Positions 42,301 to 57,900 of a stretch of 64,000 nt of DNA are shown piece by piece. A program made the translations under genes and the position numbers. Below the pieces are notes generated by a model. The model did no database searches, was not told the origin of the DNA, and was given only the letters and a program-made list of their open reading frames with translations. The stretch comes from Xenopus tropicalis (lineage: Eukaryota > Chordata > Amphibia > Anura > Pipidae), in assembly GCF_000004195.4 (NCBI RefSeq), contig NC_030683.2, positions 81,856,910-81,920,909 on the forward strand, written 5' to 3'. How positions within the stretch are numbered: the first letter of the stretch is position 1; each line of letters begins with the position of its first letter.

Positions 42301-45300
42301 CCATCCCACCGACGAAAATGTAAGTCGCCGGTGGGATGGCACACGCGGCGGCGCGATTGCCTCGCAAGGCAACTTCAGCGATTTGGCGAAATCGCCTGCG
42401 CAGCGTATGCCATCCCACCGGCGACTTACATTTTCGCCGGTGGGATGGCAATTCGGGGAGATTAGTCGCCCGCAAACAGGGAGATTTGTCGCGGGCGACT
42501 AATCTCCCCGTGTGCCAGAGCCCTTAGGGCAATGGCAGATGGGGCAACAAAGCACCCAAAAATACCTTTGAATTGCACCCAGTGTGAATCATGTTTCAGT
42601 TTCACAAGTGGCAATAAAGATCTGTGCCCCCCAGTTCAAATACACTTTCTTTTAGAGTGGCTGCTGGATTATACTGGAAACTTCCCTAAAGTTCCATCAA
42701 TGCCAAGAACAGTCTTTTAGAATGTAATTTATCTAGGCTGATTGCTCATGCACTTTAAAACTGAGGGAAGCATATTCAGCAAGTGAGAGCAACACGTGTC
42801 TGCCAAATAAGCCCGCATGTATGCCCCTTACTATACTAGTGCACCAGTGTACAAGTGGTAGACAGATGGCTTTGGTGGAGCCTTCCACTTACAATCTACC
42901 ACTTGTAACCACAAGGCTCCCTTGCACTTCAGAGTGCTGTGCTCTGCACCTTGCAATGGATCCATTCCAACGTCTCAAATCAATACACTGTTGTTGAACT
43001 ACAACACCTTCTGAAAACACTCATCTACATCATGCCCAAGTGCACATCCAACAAATTTATACAGACAGCCTACATGCCTACCCCACCCCTCATGAATACA
43101 GTGCTCTCAAATGCAGACAGCGCTGTTTTTATGGGGTGACCACAGTGCTGTGCTCCAGAATGGAAAGCAGAGACCTGGGACAATTCCACAAGAGTGGCAG
43201 GCAGGGTGCAAAAACATGGCTGATGACTCAAGTAATTTAGGTGAGAAAATTTTAAAAGAATTTGTAATCACACATTCTAAAATTGAAAGAAGTTGCATAT
43301 ACAAAAAGCAGATCATTCTCATACCTTTTGATGTTTTTGTTTGACTTCAGCTCTCAAATTTTCAAGTTCCTCTGCATGCTGTTTCTCAAGATCCTCTAAT
43401 GCCTACAAAGCAGAAATAGGTCTCCTGAGTAATAATACTTTTTCAGGTTCCAGAAAAAAAATCATCTTTTCAGCAGAGTTCTGAAGAAAACGTTTCATGT
43501 CTTAACAAAAAAGTGTTCCAAATAATTTATATGATGTCAATATCTGTGCAGTCTGTTAATACGTGGCCAAACAATAAATCCTGAGGCTGAATAGCAAAAA
43601 CTCTATCTATATAGTTTCAAAAGAAAAGTGTACATCTAAAGCAGCGGCTCTCAACCTGTGGGTCAGGACCCCTTTGGGGGTCGAACGACCCTTTCACAGG
43701 GGTCACCTAAGACCATCGGAAAACACATATTTCCGATGGTCTTAGGAATAATTTTGTATTAAAGGGTTGCGGCATTAGGAACCACTGATCTAAAGTGTAT
43801 GAGCTGGAGCTATTAAGTACACAATGCTTAGTTAATACTTGTTCTCTTTAAAATTGAGTATTTTTATTGCTGTGCAGCCCACGTTTGTTTTTATGTTTTT
43901 TTTAATTATTTACTTTTGTTTATTCCACGGCACTAAGGCTTAAAATTTAAAGCTTTATCATAACATTATCATGTCAAATGAATAGGCCTTAGCTTGAATA
44001 GAAAGATAAAGTTCATTACCCAGAAAGCCAATAGTTCCAAAACAAATTAAGACCAACTCTCAAGTCGTTTGAATATTTTAATATAATCTATATTTTATCA
44101 TTGTATTTAATCAAGTATAAAACTTCACCACTGCTGACAAAAGAAACAAAATTGCAGAACCAGAAGCTGTTTGGGATGTTCAACTAGCGACTCTCTGATA
44201 GATGCAAACTATCAGAAAGTAGCTAGCAACTAGATCAGGGATCCACTGAAACCTTTTATGCGTGTGAGCCGCATTCAAATGGAAAAAGTGTTGGGGAGCA
44301 ACACAAGCATGGACAAAGTTCCTGGGGGTGCAAATAAGGGCTATAATTGGCTATTTGGTAGCCCCTATGCGCACTGGCAGCCTATAGAAGACTCTGTTTG
44401 GCATTACGCAACCAAAACTTGCCTTCAAGCCAGAAATTCGAAAATGAGCACCTACCAGGCCACTGGGAGCAATGGTTGCTCACGAACCCCTGGTTGGGAT
44501 CACTGAACTAGATGATTCTAAATGTCACAAGGGGTCCCAAATCTGAATTCTACTAGGACGAAAATCAAGTGGTGAGCTGGCAGCCCGGGTTAAAACACAA
44601 CCCAAGTGAAGTGTTGCAGAGAGTTACACTTCTATTAACACTGGGTCATTATATACTGAGATCACTGCCACTAGGTTGGTATGTGCCAGGATCAGTGCTA
44701 AAAGGTTCCAGTCTACACATGCTGTGCAGCCTATTTAGTAACCCTTTGGCATGGGCTGAAGACAAGTGCTTCTTGAATAGTAGTTAGTAGACAAAGCTCT
44801 TAGTTTTCCAAATACATTTTCTTTGCTCAGATTTTATTAATCTGTCAACCTTCTATAAATTCTAATAAATATATTTTAGTAATTTACTGATGTGAATGAG
44901 TTATGTGGCTACACTTGTATAACATTTGGTATATTTTTGACTGACTAGCATGATTATCTGTGCATGCATGGCCATGAAAGAATCACCCAAAATTCTAATT
45001 CACTTACTTTATTTGTTTCCTGACTGAGTTTCTCTCTTAATTCATGAAGAGTGGCATCTTTCTCCTTATCCAACAGAATTTTTTCTTCCTTTATTGCCTC
45101 TTCGATATCTGCCTTCATTTTTTCTTTTATGGCAGACTTCTCTTGCAGAATAATCTCTTCCTGGGATGTCTCAAATCGTTCAATTGTATACTTCCGCTCT
45201 TCTTGAAGTTCCTTCATCCGTAGCCTGCAATCAGTCATTTAAACTCCAAGATGAGGGCTTGCACTCTAAAGGGCTTATTGGTCACCCCATATTATCTTAT

Positions 45301-48300
45301 ATTATTATATTTTTGTGCGCATGGCGTCACTTTCATTGTGCAACATTAATAATGGCATTAGTGTTCATTTCATTGCATGTAAGGGAGTTACATGCAACCC
45401 GCTAGAGGAACTACCAGCAGCTCAAGGCTGACATAAATTGAAGGGTTCATTTGGGTCCACTGGTTCATTTACTTGTACTAGGCACAAGCCTCTTTGTGAA
45501 TAGCATCAAGCACCATTTTGTGTAAATTTTAGCACTCTCAACTTGCCCTATAACAGAGTGCACCTGCTTTTTTTACACTTCTGTATTCCAATGTTTGTGG
45601 TAACGTTGAAAAGTGAATTTAGTTCATATTAGATATGTGCTCAAGATCCTAGATCCTCTAGCAACTATTTCTGTTGATATAATACTTTAAAGGAGAATGA
45701 AAGGTAAAAACTAAGTAAGCTTTATCAGAAAGGTCTATGTAAATACAGCCATAAGCACTCACAGAAATGCTGCCAGAGACACGCAGCTCACTCATAGCTA
45801 ACTCATAGTCTTACAAACTGAGCGTGTAGGCTTGGGGGCACATTTACTAATCCACGAATGTCCGAAAAGCGTCCAAAAGCGTTTTTTTCGTAATGATCGG
45901 TATTTTGCGATTTTTTCGTAAATTGTCGCGACTTTTTCGTAGCCATTACGACTTGCTCGTAAATTGTCGCGACTTTTTCGTAGCCATTACGACTTGTGCG
46001 AATTGTCGCAACTTTTTCGTAGCCGTCACACCGAGTACGAAAGTTTCGGATTCATTCAAGCTTCAGTATACGAAAAAGTCGCGACAATTTACGAAAAAGT
46101 CATGACAGCGACGAAAAAATCTCAAAAAATACGAAAAAGTCGCAAAATGTTCATTTCCAATCCGATTTTTTCCCATTCGGGATTCGGATTCGTGGATTAG
46201 TAAATCAGCCCCTTGGTCTCGGGTCTCGGTGCAGGAGCAAGGCATTATGGGAACTTTTTTTTACACGGCTCAGCGTTTTTTCTTCCTGTTTGGCTTCTGA
46301 TCATCTGAACAGGTGAAATATGCAAACCCCAGTCATATTCCATATCCTGGTGGTTAATGCATTAGCTATCACTTATCCTTGAATAAACCACAAAATCAAA
46401 CATGAAACTTAAGGTTTAGATGATTTCTATCCATTTAAGAATTTAAGGGAGGTTATTTGACTTCTGGATTAAAGAAAAACAAAGAAAACTAATCTTCAAG
46501 TTCCCTGTTAAACATCCCCTAACCTTAGCTTCTTCTGTTCTTCCTCTTGCTCTATCTCCAACTCTTTTTCAAGTCTTACGAGCCTCTGCATCTGGACTTC
46601 TCGCATTTTAGTCTCTTCCTCCTGTGTCTGCTTGGCTAGGAGTTCCTCTAATGCCCTGCAGAAGCATTTACAAATACTCGATTGTGAATTGAAAAACACT
46701 GAATGCTGTCCATAGTGACATTTCTTCACATATTTTATAGGCCCTGCATTAAACACAAAACCAGCATGCAAACCAAATATCTAACCATGTTGAAAGAATC
46801 TTAGGCATTTCTTGTACCAATTGGTGTATTTTCTATGTGTGAAAAATTATGCTTGTGGTCAAATGCCAGAATCTGCTGACATTTTCCGCACAAATTGGCT
46901 AGCTACCTGTGGAAATCTGTCATAAAGATCTGCATTTTCTTAATGTGCAGCATTTCTGCCCTACTTCTTTATCTCTTAACTGAGTGACAAACAATATACT
47001 GTTTATATAAAAAATAAATCTCATACACATCTCATTCACAAATGGTTAGTAATTAATTTAGATTCTCATTACATGGCAGCTCAGAAACAAATGCACTTAG
47101 CATCCACTTCTGAAAGGTGAACCTTATTTTCTGCTTCACGATTTTCAACAACCCCTAAGCTTGGCTTCTCAATAGCTGCCCTAAGCTCACTGAGCATGTG
47201 CAGTGTGACTGATCCAAGATGGGGAATTCCCATGAAAACTTTGAAGGCCTGGATTACTACTATAGAGATGGTAAACCTTTAGGCTGGGTATTTAGGGTAT
47301 AACCTTGTACTTATCTAAATGATACCTCAGATTATTTTCATGGCCTTGGCGCATCTCTAGGCTCTTTTTTTCTTCTTCCTTCCTCAGCGTTTCTCTTAAC
47401 TCTTCCAGTCTCTGTTTATGTTTATCTTTCAGTTCCATCTCCTCCTGCTCCAAAATAACACTGGATTTCTCCTCTACATGCTTTGAAAGCTCATCTCTTA
47501 TTTTAGAAGACTCCTCTGCTTGTTTAGATGATTCCTTTTTCAATCTGGGTGTCTCTCTGTCATACCCAGCGTATTTTACAGCATTCTTAGAAATTTCCTC
47601 AACAAATTTATAAGGTAAGTCTTGTGCAATGTAATCAGTTTGGTCCAGGAGAGGTTTGGAAGGCAGATCTGCAGGTATAGGAGATTCACTCACATTTAGG
47701 GAAGATTCCAGTTCTCCACCAACTGACTCCACAGTGTCCTTGCTTGGTTTAATATGCCTAACAGAGATTAATATCATGAGATAATAAAAACTTCTAACTT
47801 CTACTTATGTTTTTAAAATTCTCTGCTTTTTTTTACCTGTCAGTGACCTGTGGCAAGGCTCTTCTTGGTCCCACCTCTTCTTCAATCACCTCTTCCTCTA
47901 TGTCTTCATCCACCTCTTCTTCTGCTTCCTCCTCTATTATATCATTCTAGGGGTAAAATGTAATAAAATAATACATAGTAGACAATACGTCATTCAACAG
48001 ATCCTATTAGTATGCTAGTATGTTAAATCGCATTAAAGGGTTTTTATTTACATGAACTTTTAGAACTATGAAGAGAATGCTATTCTGAAACAATTTGCAA
48101 CTGGTTCTCATTTTTATTTTTGACGTTTTTGAATTATTTAGCTTTATGTTCAGCAGCTCTTCAGTTTGGAATTTTAGCAGCTATCTGGTTGCTAGGATGC
48201 AATTTAACATTGCAACCAGTGGTTTGAAGGTGAGACAGGGGTATAAACAGGATAGGGCTTACACAGAAAAATGTGTAATAAACAGTAGCAATAAAATTGT

Positions 48301-51300
48301 AGCCTCACAGAGCAATAGTCTTTGACTTCAGTCAGTTTGTGACCCCCAGTGGAAGTGGGAAAAGAAGAAGCAAAAAGACAGAATGTGTTCTTGTTTGTTA
48401 GGCTTTAGACTTGGTGCATGAGCAGTATAAATGTGTCCAGAAAAAGTTTGTGCTGCACATGTGCTAAGTCTCAAAGTCTAACTTTGGCACAGAGCATGTC
48501 AGGGTAGGTAGGAGAACACGGTGACAGCCTGCCTTTCTAAAAACTAACCTGGGCCAGGGTAAGAGGTTTGAGATAGGAGTAACTGGGATGCCTAACACAT
48601 TGACACCACCTAAGTGGCTGTACTTTTTGTTGTCTTTTAAGGATACCTAAAAACTTCCCAAGTTGTAGTTCCTCAGCTACAGCAGTATCAATTTTGCCCT
48701 TAACATACTTAATCAAATACATAGAATCTCAGTTGAAACTTATATGGTCACCAAACTAATTACTCTAGAAAAACCTAATTTCGTTTGCATAATACAAAAA
48801 CGAAATGTTAATTTAAAACAAAACCCTACTAACATGTGAAGAAGGCAAGGGTCACATTACAGGTAACTAATGGGATCAAACACTTAAAACATAGGTGCAA
48901 CACCACTAGTTAGGCAGCAAAGTATCTCACCTTTGTGTTTATAGGACCAGAAGACAGAGCAGTGATGTCAAGTACTTTCTCTTCTAACCGACCGCTTAAC
49001 AAAACATCCTGCAGAGACACAGAGGGAAATATGACATCAGAGAACAGTAAACAAAATCACCAATACCAACGGACTTTAGAAATTGTGAGGGAATTCTAAC
49101 GATGCAGAAGTTGTTAGGGAAGGGTATAAAAATATCAGCTTGAGAGCATTAGTGATTTTGTAAAGGCTGAACTTAGAAGTGATGCCAGTAACATCTTTAA
49201 AGCTAGGGAAATCAAAGAGAAAGGAAACAAGTATAAGTATATATGTTCAGCCCTGGACATTCCTATTTGCTAAATACAACTGGAAGACAGAGAAAAGGCT
49301 ACAGTGATTCTTTACGGATGCTTTCTATAGTAATAGTTGCTCTATTGTCAAAACCAGTTAAAAAAGGAAAGACAGAAAACATTTAAAATTTAAGGCCTTT
49401 TCCAAGATGGCAGCTATGATTTTGATGAGAAAATAAATACATGTATAAGCCATACTGCATTGCAATCACAATACCAGTATGCAACAGCATTAGTTAGGCT
49501 CAGTATGTGTATAAGGCCTCAGTTTAACAGACAAAGAAACCAAAATTCTAAGCAACTTTACAATATACATTTATTAAAAATTTGTCATGGTTTTTGAGTT
49601 ATTTGAATATATATAACTGCTATTAAAAGCAGTGTCTGTCTGCCCTTTTCAATCTTCTTCTCTGGTGGCTTTGCCATCAGACCTGCCTTGCTGGAGGAGA
49701 CTGACCTTTGCAACATTGTTTAAAAACTAATAACCAGGAGTTCAGCAAATGCTGCTTTCAATAGAAATTACATTTACAAATAACATTTAAAGCACTACCA
49801 ATTTTAATTATTTCATTTTGGAAAGTTGCTTAGAATTAGGTTTTCTTTCATTATGAAAAAATATTTTGGGGGTTGACCTGTACTAAAAAACTATATCATT
49901 ATATTTTCCTGTTAAATTGTTCTTAATATAGGGAATATCTTAATGTTTCTGTAATTTTATGGTATCTCTCCTTATTGCTAAGGAAAAAAGATTTAGAGAT
50001 GTACCAGGTATGGACAGTACCACTTCCATGATGCTGTTCAGCTTATCCCCAACTACATCATACAGGTATAGGATTTATTATCCGAAATTCTTGGGAGGGA
50101 ATTTTTCTGTAATTTGGCTCTAAATACCGTAAGTCTGCTAAAAATATTTTAAACCTTAAAACCAAAAGGATTTTTTTGCCCCAATATGTATTAATGCAGC
50201 TTAGATGGGATCAAGTAGAAGGTACTGATTTGTTATTACAGTACAAAATATAAAAATGCGTTTTTATTGTAATAAAAAAAAGATTTGTATCCATTTATTA
50301 TGCGTCAAAAAGGTGACTAATGCAAATGTAAAAAATATGTCATCTAAAAGCTGTCAAGGTCATGTAGAACTCAATGCAAGGTGTCCTTTTTACAATTGGA
50401 AGATATTTCTTTGCTTCACAGAATTAGAGGTTTTTGGGGTTTTTGATGCTTTGGTTTTCTTTAAAGGGCTGTTTTCATAAATAACTTGGCATTTGTGGTT
50501 TTAGTGGAAATGAGTTTAGTCGTGGTTCCAAAAAAAAAAAATGGGCCTCCCCGTGTCCCTTTAAAATCAAATACTTACCACTGGCTTTTCACTGAAAGCT
50601 GGCCCAGACAAATCTTTCACACCCTCACTGGTTTCTGATTCCTGCAAAGAGGAATGATGTAGGTTGGATGAGGAGAGAGGAATGGCCTACCTAGCACAGG
50701 GCAGTTTTTCCACAGACTGCAAGAAAATGTGTGTAAGGTAGATCTTAAACTGGTATGAAAAAATACCAAAATGAGGCACTATATAGCTAAATGGTAATGT
50801 GGACTCATTTACAAATGTAAATGCAATGCACTAGGCACAAAAACACATTCAGAACATTGTGTTTTTTTACCCACAATGCAGCATTTTCCCCTAAAATTTC
50901 AACAATTTTAAATTAGCACATTGGACCCGACAAATGCAAATTTGCATCCAAGTTGCATTTGTGTTTTTTTGGCTGCGTTTCTGGGATAGACAAGCTTGTC
51001 ATAATGGAAACAGTGTTAACGGTGTTCACCAGATGGGAATCGTGGCATTTGCAGGTAGGAGCAAAATGGTAACAAGAAGTAATACCTACTTAAGGCATTC
51101 CTTATGTAATGTTACCCTTGCATTTATGTGCCCCTTATTCAGCAAAAGCGTAATTAACTAGTAGTGATGATCGGATCTGTCCTGGCCAAAAATTCACATA
51201 ATGCATTGAAGTTACGTGAAGTTAGTTTTCACGGCAACTTTTTCAATACGCGCAACACCTCCCTTCCCCCCTAACCAGAAACATTTTTTTTGCAATTACT

Positions 51301-54300
51301 GGAGACTGTTTTTTTTTCACAGTGAAACCTGACAAAAAAATGTGCTCATCACTAATTCCTGGCATTTTGACACAAGATGCAAGGATAGAGAAGTGGATAC
51401 TGACTCCAGTACCTTAGGATTGCACACATTCTTGCTCTTTGCACTTGTGCATGTAAATGAGTCCTAATATTTTTCCAAAGCATTGCATTTGACTTGCTTT
51501 ATAAAAACAAGCTTTTCCCAATCATATCGTGATATGCAGATTTCCCATTCCATTTCGATTTTCAATTTTTTTTATCCAATTTACCTGCAATGCGCACAGA
51601 AAAATGGATCCTATTTAATAACAATGCACCAGTAGGTGTCAATTAAAATACAATGCCAGGGAAATGCTACTTTAAGAGGAGGGTAAGAAGGGTTTGTCAT
51701 GATCATAAACATATTAAAGAGCAGGATTTTCTTACATCCTGAGAATCCTGTTCCATTATAGGATGTTCACTGACTGAGCCTGGCTCTCCCGTTTTGGATG
51801 TTGTCAAATGTTCAGAGGCATTTTCCTCTTGCTTTTTAATCTTGGAGTGACTCTCAGGGGAACATGGACTAGACTCCTCTCCACCCGCAGGCTCCTGAGC
51901 CGGAGAGTTAGCGTGACTCAAGTTTCCCAAACACTCCCCTGGCTGTCCTACTACTCCTCTGTCCAAATCAGAGCCTTGACCCGGAGACAAAGCATCATTG
52001 GAAACCGGAGACATCTTTGCATTTTGATAATCCAGTGATTCCTTTTAAGAAATCCAAAGTCATAGAAAGAACGCTGCATGCTACTGCCCTCCCTTGGAAA
52101 GGGGAAGGAGGGATGGTTTGGAAACAATGAGCAGTAGAGAGGGCAAGTTTTCTTTTTGTTGTTTTTTTTTTTTTTTTTTTTAAATCAAGAGCAAAACACA
52201 CAGAGAGAAAAAACATATAGTCATAGTCTATGCTAAAATCACAAACTGGGTCTACAGAGTTTGTTTGTATCAAATGGAAAATGTTATTGTTTTACTTGGT
52301 TGCTACCTATCTCTTCTCAGGCTGTACAAAAATATTTGTTTTATAATCTCACTATATGCTCACTATAACCATTACCAATATCAAAATTACACATGGCCAC
52401 TCACAAAAAGTCCTTTTCAGTGTGAGCCCTCTCTTTACCTTCAGTAGCAGTCAATATTTATATGTAATCACATTGTATAGCATATACATCCATGAGGATG
52501 ACATTATATGATAAGTGCACCAGAAGCATCTCTTTAGAACAGAAGAACAGAGCTTTCAGTTGAAGATACGTAGGTGGTTCTTCACAGTAAGGGCAGTGAG
52601 GTTGTGGAATGCCCTGCTGGGTGATATTTTGATGGCAGATTCTATGACTGCCTTTTAACCAGCTACAGCTGGTTAGTATAGATACTGATATATATAGTTC
52701 AATATGTAAGTTTATAGATAGCTCTATATGTGTACTAGGGTGCACTAGGGTGTATTATCTGTTGTACAGTATTTTGCAGAATATATTGGTGTTATATAAT
52801 TATCTTTGCATATTTATAAATATTGGCCCTTTACATCTTTTACCTTAAGGCACTACTTTGTGATGTTCTAGGTGTCACTCACCTGACAGGAAAAGGGTTT
52901 TAACTGAAGCATGGGAATAAAAGACACACCTCTATCTATTCATTGGCTGATATAACCTAGCATGCATTTGGTATGTGTGAGCAACAGACTTTAGTACTTA
53001 AACATAGGAGTGTTTTATTATGGGATTAACCAATAGTATATAAATATATATTCTATGTACATGGGTTGGTTTATGTGATGTATTCTTAGAGACCTGTAAT
53101 GTTTAGGGGAATAATTTTTACTGTGTGTCTTAATCCAATGAGTATCATTATTTCTAGGTTTACCTTGTCTATTTTTCAGGTTTTAATCTTCAAGCTACAG
53201 GTATACTTATAGTTTTAGAACTATGGGAAGAATATGAACGTTATTATCATGCGCACTTACTAATTACCAACATGATTTAGAGCTTCAGCATTGCACCTGT
53301 TTAATTTAATTCACAGGAGTGAGGAAGGAATTGTAGGAAACTGGCCAAATTAGGAAAAATTAGCTCACGTAACAAAGTACATACAAGAACATATCAAACA
53401 TAATTTTAGGCGGCCATAATTTTGAGCAAAAACACACCCCAGAAGGCCGTTCACTTGGCTAAGAGTAGTGGAGTGAGCAGACAGTCTGCCCATGTACAGG
53501 CATATTTTAAAAAGTTTTTCATCAGGTGTGTAAAAAACAAATGGATTGTAAGCTCTACGGGGCAGGGATCTCCTTCCTGTGTCTCATACCACATGGCACT
53601 TAATCTTTGTGCATTTATACTTAGTTATTGTATTTATAACACTTGTCCTCCCTGTAATTGTGTATATTGTAAGATTGTACAGCGCTGCGTACCCTTGTGG
53701 CGCTTTATAAATAAAGTTATACATACATACATTCTAAATAGCCAATGTTATTTGTTGTATGCAGGTGAGCCTTACAGGGATCATCAATGTTTGCATCCAT
53801 AACTACAAGAATATCTATCAAAGTTTATTTACAAGCAAGCCTTATACATAGGTCTTTTTTTGTTTATTTTTTTCTCCTCCCGCTGTGTATAAAACCTCCA
53901 TGTTCTTACCGTCTTCCCATTTTCTATATAATTACATATTTTACATTTCCTTTTGCTGTCACCTTGCGTCCTACCTTTACCTTTTGTATGTCTTCTGTCC
54001 TCTTATTTTTTTTTTACATATTTGTCATATTTTAGCTCACTTACTGTATTTTAGCTACAAAAATAGACAATGCTGTTCATTTACTTAAAGTTGTCTCTAC
54101 GTGTGTTTTAGCAGAGGCAATTCTCAGTATTGCCCATGGCAGAATATTTTCTGGCATTTAGTAGCTGTGACAAGTAGCTGCTACTAAGTAGCCCCATGTG
54201 TCTTCACCCTTACTGCTTTCTCTTATTCTCTTTAATTTTACAATTGTTAAAACAGGCTAAGTATAGTATGGTGCAACAAGTATCCAACCATTCCTCTGGG

Positions 54301-54940
54301 TCGCTATTAGGGTTACAGTGACATTGAACCTATATAATTACAAATCATTGGTGCAACAGGTATAAGGGGTTATTCACACTTTTTTTGCGTTAAAATTGCC
54401 GCAGAAAAAAACGCACAATTCGCTAAAGTATTATCGCATCGCGTCTAAATTAACGCAAGTATACTTTAATGAATCGTGCGTTAAGACGCGAAAATTCAGC
54501 GAATGTCAATTTTTTGAGCATCCATGGGTTCATAAAGTCATATATTCTGAATAGTTCACATGTCGCCTCAGTGGCTTTTAAATTTTCTGCCATACCTGAC
54601 AGGAATGAGGGATTGGCTAGAATGGGTTTTAGTATAGAGTTTGATGTACCTGGGTGGTACTGGCTTTGACAGTGAAAGGGTAAATTGCATCAGATGCAAT
54701 ATTTCTGAAGGGTCTTTATCCTTATTTCCCCATAAATAAGTAGGGTGGGTGGGAGAGGACCACATGAGTTCAATTTGGGCCTATTTGCTGGTGGGAGAGA
54801 GGGTGGTCCAGGCCAAGACCTGGCGCAAGTGGGCTGCTTCATAGTATGCCCGTATGTCAGGGACAGCTAAGCCCCCTTGAGTTTTGCTAGCAGTCATGAC
54901 AGTCCCTGCTCTGAGAACAGTACAGGAAAGGTCTAGAATA

Positions 54941-54971
<31 letters not shown>

Positions 54972-57900
54972 CTTGAGGAGAATTGTTATTTTTATCACAG
55001 TGCTACAGCCTAACCAAGAAATTGTGTGTGTACTCCATTTGTCTAAGGATGCTTTATTTTCTTATAAGGGGAAGACACTGCATTGGTACAGTTGATTGTA
55101 TGTTTTTGTAATTGTATGCCAAGTATTTTCGTTAATTTCTTTAATTTGTATGTTTAATATTGGTTTTGTTACTTTATCCCTTGTTATTACAATGTGTCTT
55201 GTCAAAGTGCTACAATTCCTTTCATTTTTGTTGTTACAGGTATAGGACCCATTATCCAGAATGCTCGGGACCAAAAGTATTACAGATAAGGGGTCTTTCC
55301 TTATTTTGGATCTCCATACCTTAAGTCTACTAAAAAAATCAGTAAAATTTTAATAAACCCAATAGAATTGTTTTGCATGCAATAAGGTTTCATTATATTT
55401 TAGTTGAGATCAAATACAAGGTACTCTTGTATTATTACAGAGAAAAAAGAAATCGATTTATTCTTTGATTAAAATTGAGTCTATGGGAGACGGGCTTTCC
55501 GTAATTCGGAGCTTTCTGGATAACGGATCCCATAGCTGTACTGGTATTTTATATTAAATTAGAAGCTGTAACACAAAGAGAGGAAATTAAACAAACACAG
55601 ACTTTCCCCTGCATTTTTGTTGGTTACAATGGTGCACCAAAAAGCATAACAGCTTTCAGTATCTTGTTCCTGTAGGCCACCTAAGCTTAAATATTTTGCA
55701 AAACCTTTGCCTTGTGCTCACATCCCTACAAAAAAATTCTTAGCATTCTTTAAACAATAATAAATTATCAGGCTACAGTTATGTTTCCATGTGATTCAAA
55801 CAATACAAATCTAGTAGAGGATTCTAGTTCAACTGTATGTGAGGAAGAGACACAGAGACAGTCACACTCATGCAAGTCTCCCAAGAACTCATGCCTGCAG
55901 GTGTCCTGGGTCACCTCTTTTTGGCTTTCCTCTTCATCGTCAGACTTTCCAAGGTTCTGCAGCTCTGGTTCAGAGCCATCATCTGTGTGACTGACTGCGG
56001 GAGATTCCTCAACCCGCTGACTCTCCTGGGTGACACAGAGACATATAACTTCCACATCTCTCCTCTGGGTCATCATGCATCCTTGGCACTTATGCATGTA
56101 CATACATACCACATATACAAACATACATATTCATAAATACATAAGTGCCCACATGTACATACTCTAACACTAACATTCATGTTTAAGCACACATTTAAAG
56201 TAGTTCCTAGGAGGGCCAATCTTCAGATAAAAAATATTCAGTTTACATTAAAGGGGTTGTTTAACTTTGTATAACATTTGCAAATCTAATAGTTCACATT
56301 AATAGCACAATCTTTGCCATATAAACAGTCAACAAAAAATGTCCACCTCAGAATCATCGCCTCTGCTGATCCTTCGCTTCTGCACAGGTCCTGTGCTGGG
56401 GGGGGGGGGGGGAGGAAGGGACCCCTATAAACACTACAGTTGCTTTTTTACTTCCTTATATGATGTCTCGCATAGTACTGGCAGCAGACTTAACTTCTAT
56501 TGGCTGTGTCTCCTGTCAGTCTGACATTGCTTCCTGTGCCTGTGAGTGCTGCAAATCTAACATAACAGTATTTTAGGTTTATGATAAATCTAACCATGCC
56601 TATGCCATTGCAAAGAAGAAAATAACCAATGACCTTTTAATTTATGCAACTGGCTAGAATGTACGAGCAACCAATGAATTGGTCCAATAGGAAAAAACTA
56701 AGGGCAAACCCTGGACATGACGATGTAAGCATATAGGAAGTTCAGTCAGTCAGGTTCAAATAAGGCCACTCCCATCCCTTCAGAAAACTGATCAGAGAGA
56801 CAGAAGGAGGACTGATTTATAAGGTATAAAAAGCAGCTTTTTATAGTGGCTTTTTAACTCTTTTTTAATGGAAAATGGATTTTCTAACAGGCATTGAGAG
56901 AGAGCATTGTTGGTGGTTTAATAGGATATGGACATTAAAGGTGAACAACCCCGTTAAGTAAAAGGCATACTATTTATTTACACACTTTTTAGCACAAGCA
57001 TAATATCCTTACAATTCTATGCCAGGTTATTGCTACATTTAATATAAATAGAAAAATTCTGTATTTGGAGAATATATGTATCACCATATTGTCTGCAGAA
57101 AGTCTACCACAGAAGGGCAGCATTTTGCATATTATTCAAAGAACCAGAGAATCTGTGAGGCATTAGACAGCTGGCTGAAGCAGCAGTATCTAACAATCCA
57201 CTGTCACAAGTTATGTGCATGCCATCATTGGTAAATGTGTCTTATTCCTTACTGATCTACCTACATCTCAGCTAAGCATGACCATCACTACTTACTTTGT
57301 AAAAGAAAATACTTTCCCAACAGCTCTTGTGGCTGAATGGAAGTAAATTCTACCCAATATTCCAGAAGAGTAGAAGCTTTTACAGCAGCAAAGGAAGAAT
57401 CAGTCTTATAGTAATACCCTTTGTACTGGAATTAGACTTTGAACAGACAGGTGTATTAATGCCTTAGGGTCCAATCAGTTTACATTAAAGGAATACTGTC
57501 AAAACATGTTTTTTTTCCCAAAATGCATCAGTTAATAGCGCTTCTCCAGCAGAATCCTGCAATGAAAACCATTTTAAAAGCGCAAACAGAATTTTTTATA
57601 TTTAATTTTAAAACTTCACATGAAGCTATCCATATTCCTCATTTTCAGTGGTGCCACAGCCATGTGACTTGGGCTGTGATAAACTTCAGTCACTCTTTAC
57701 TGCTGAGCTGCACGTTGCAGTGATATTACCACCCCTCCCCTCCCCCTATTTTCCCCCAGCAGCCAATTAGCAGAACAATGGGAGCAAGATAGCAGCTGTT
57801 GTAGATATTAGAATAGCATTTAATAGTTAAAAATCCAAGTCCAGCTTGGGACTCCTCCAGTTACATTAAGCAGGAGAAACAATAGGTTATCTGAAAGCAG

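Noticed and set aside
53422..53802. 126-codon plus ORF
   Set aside because: Runs through an L2 3' tail; not a gene.
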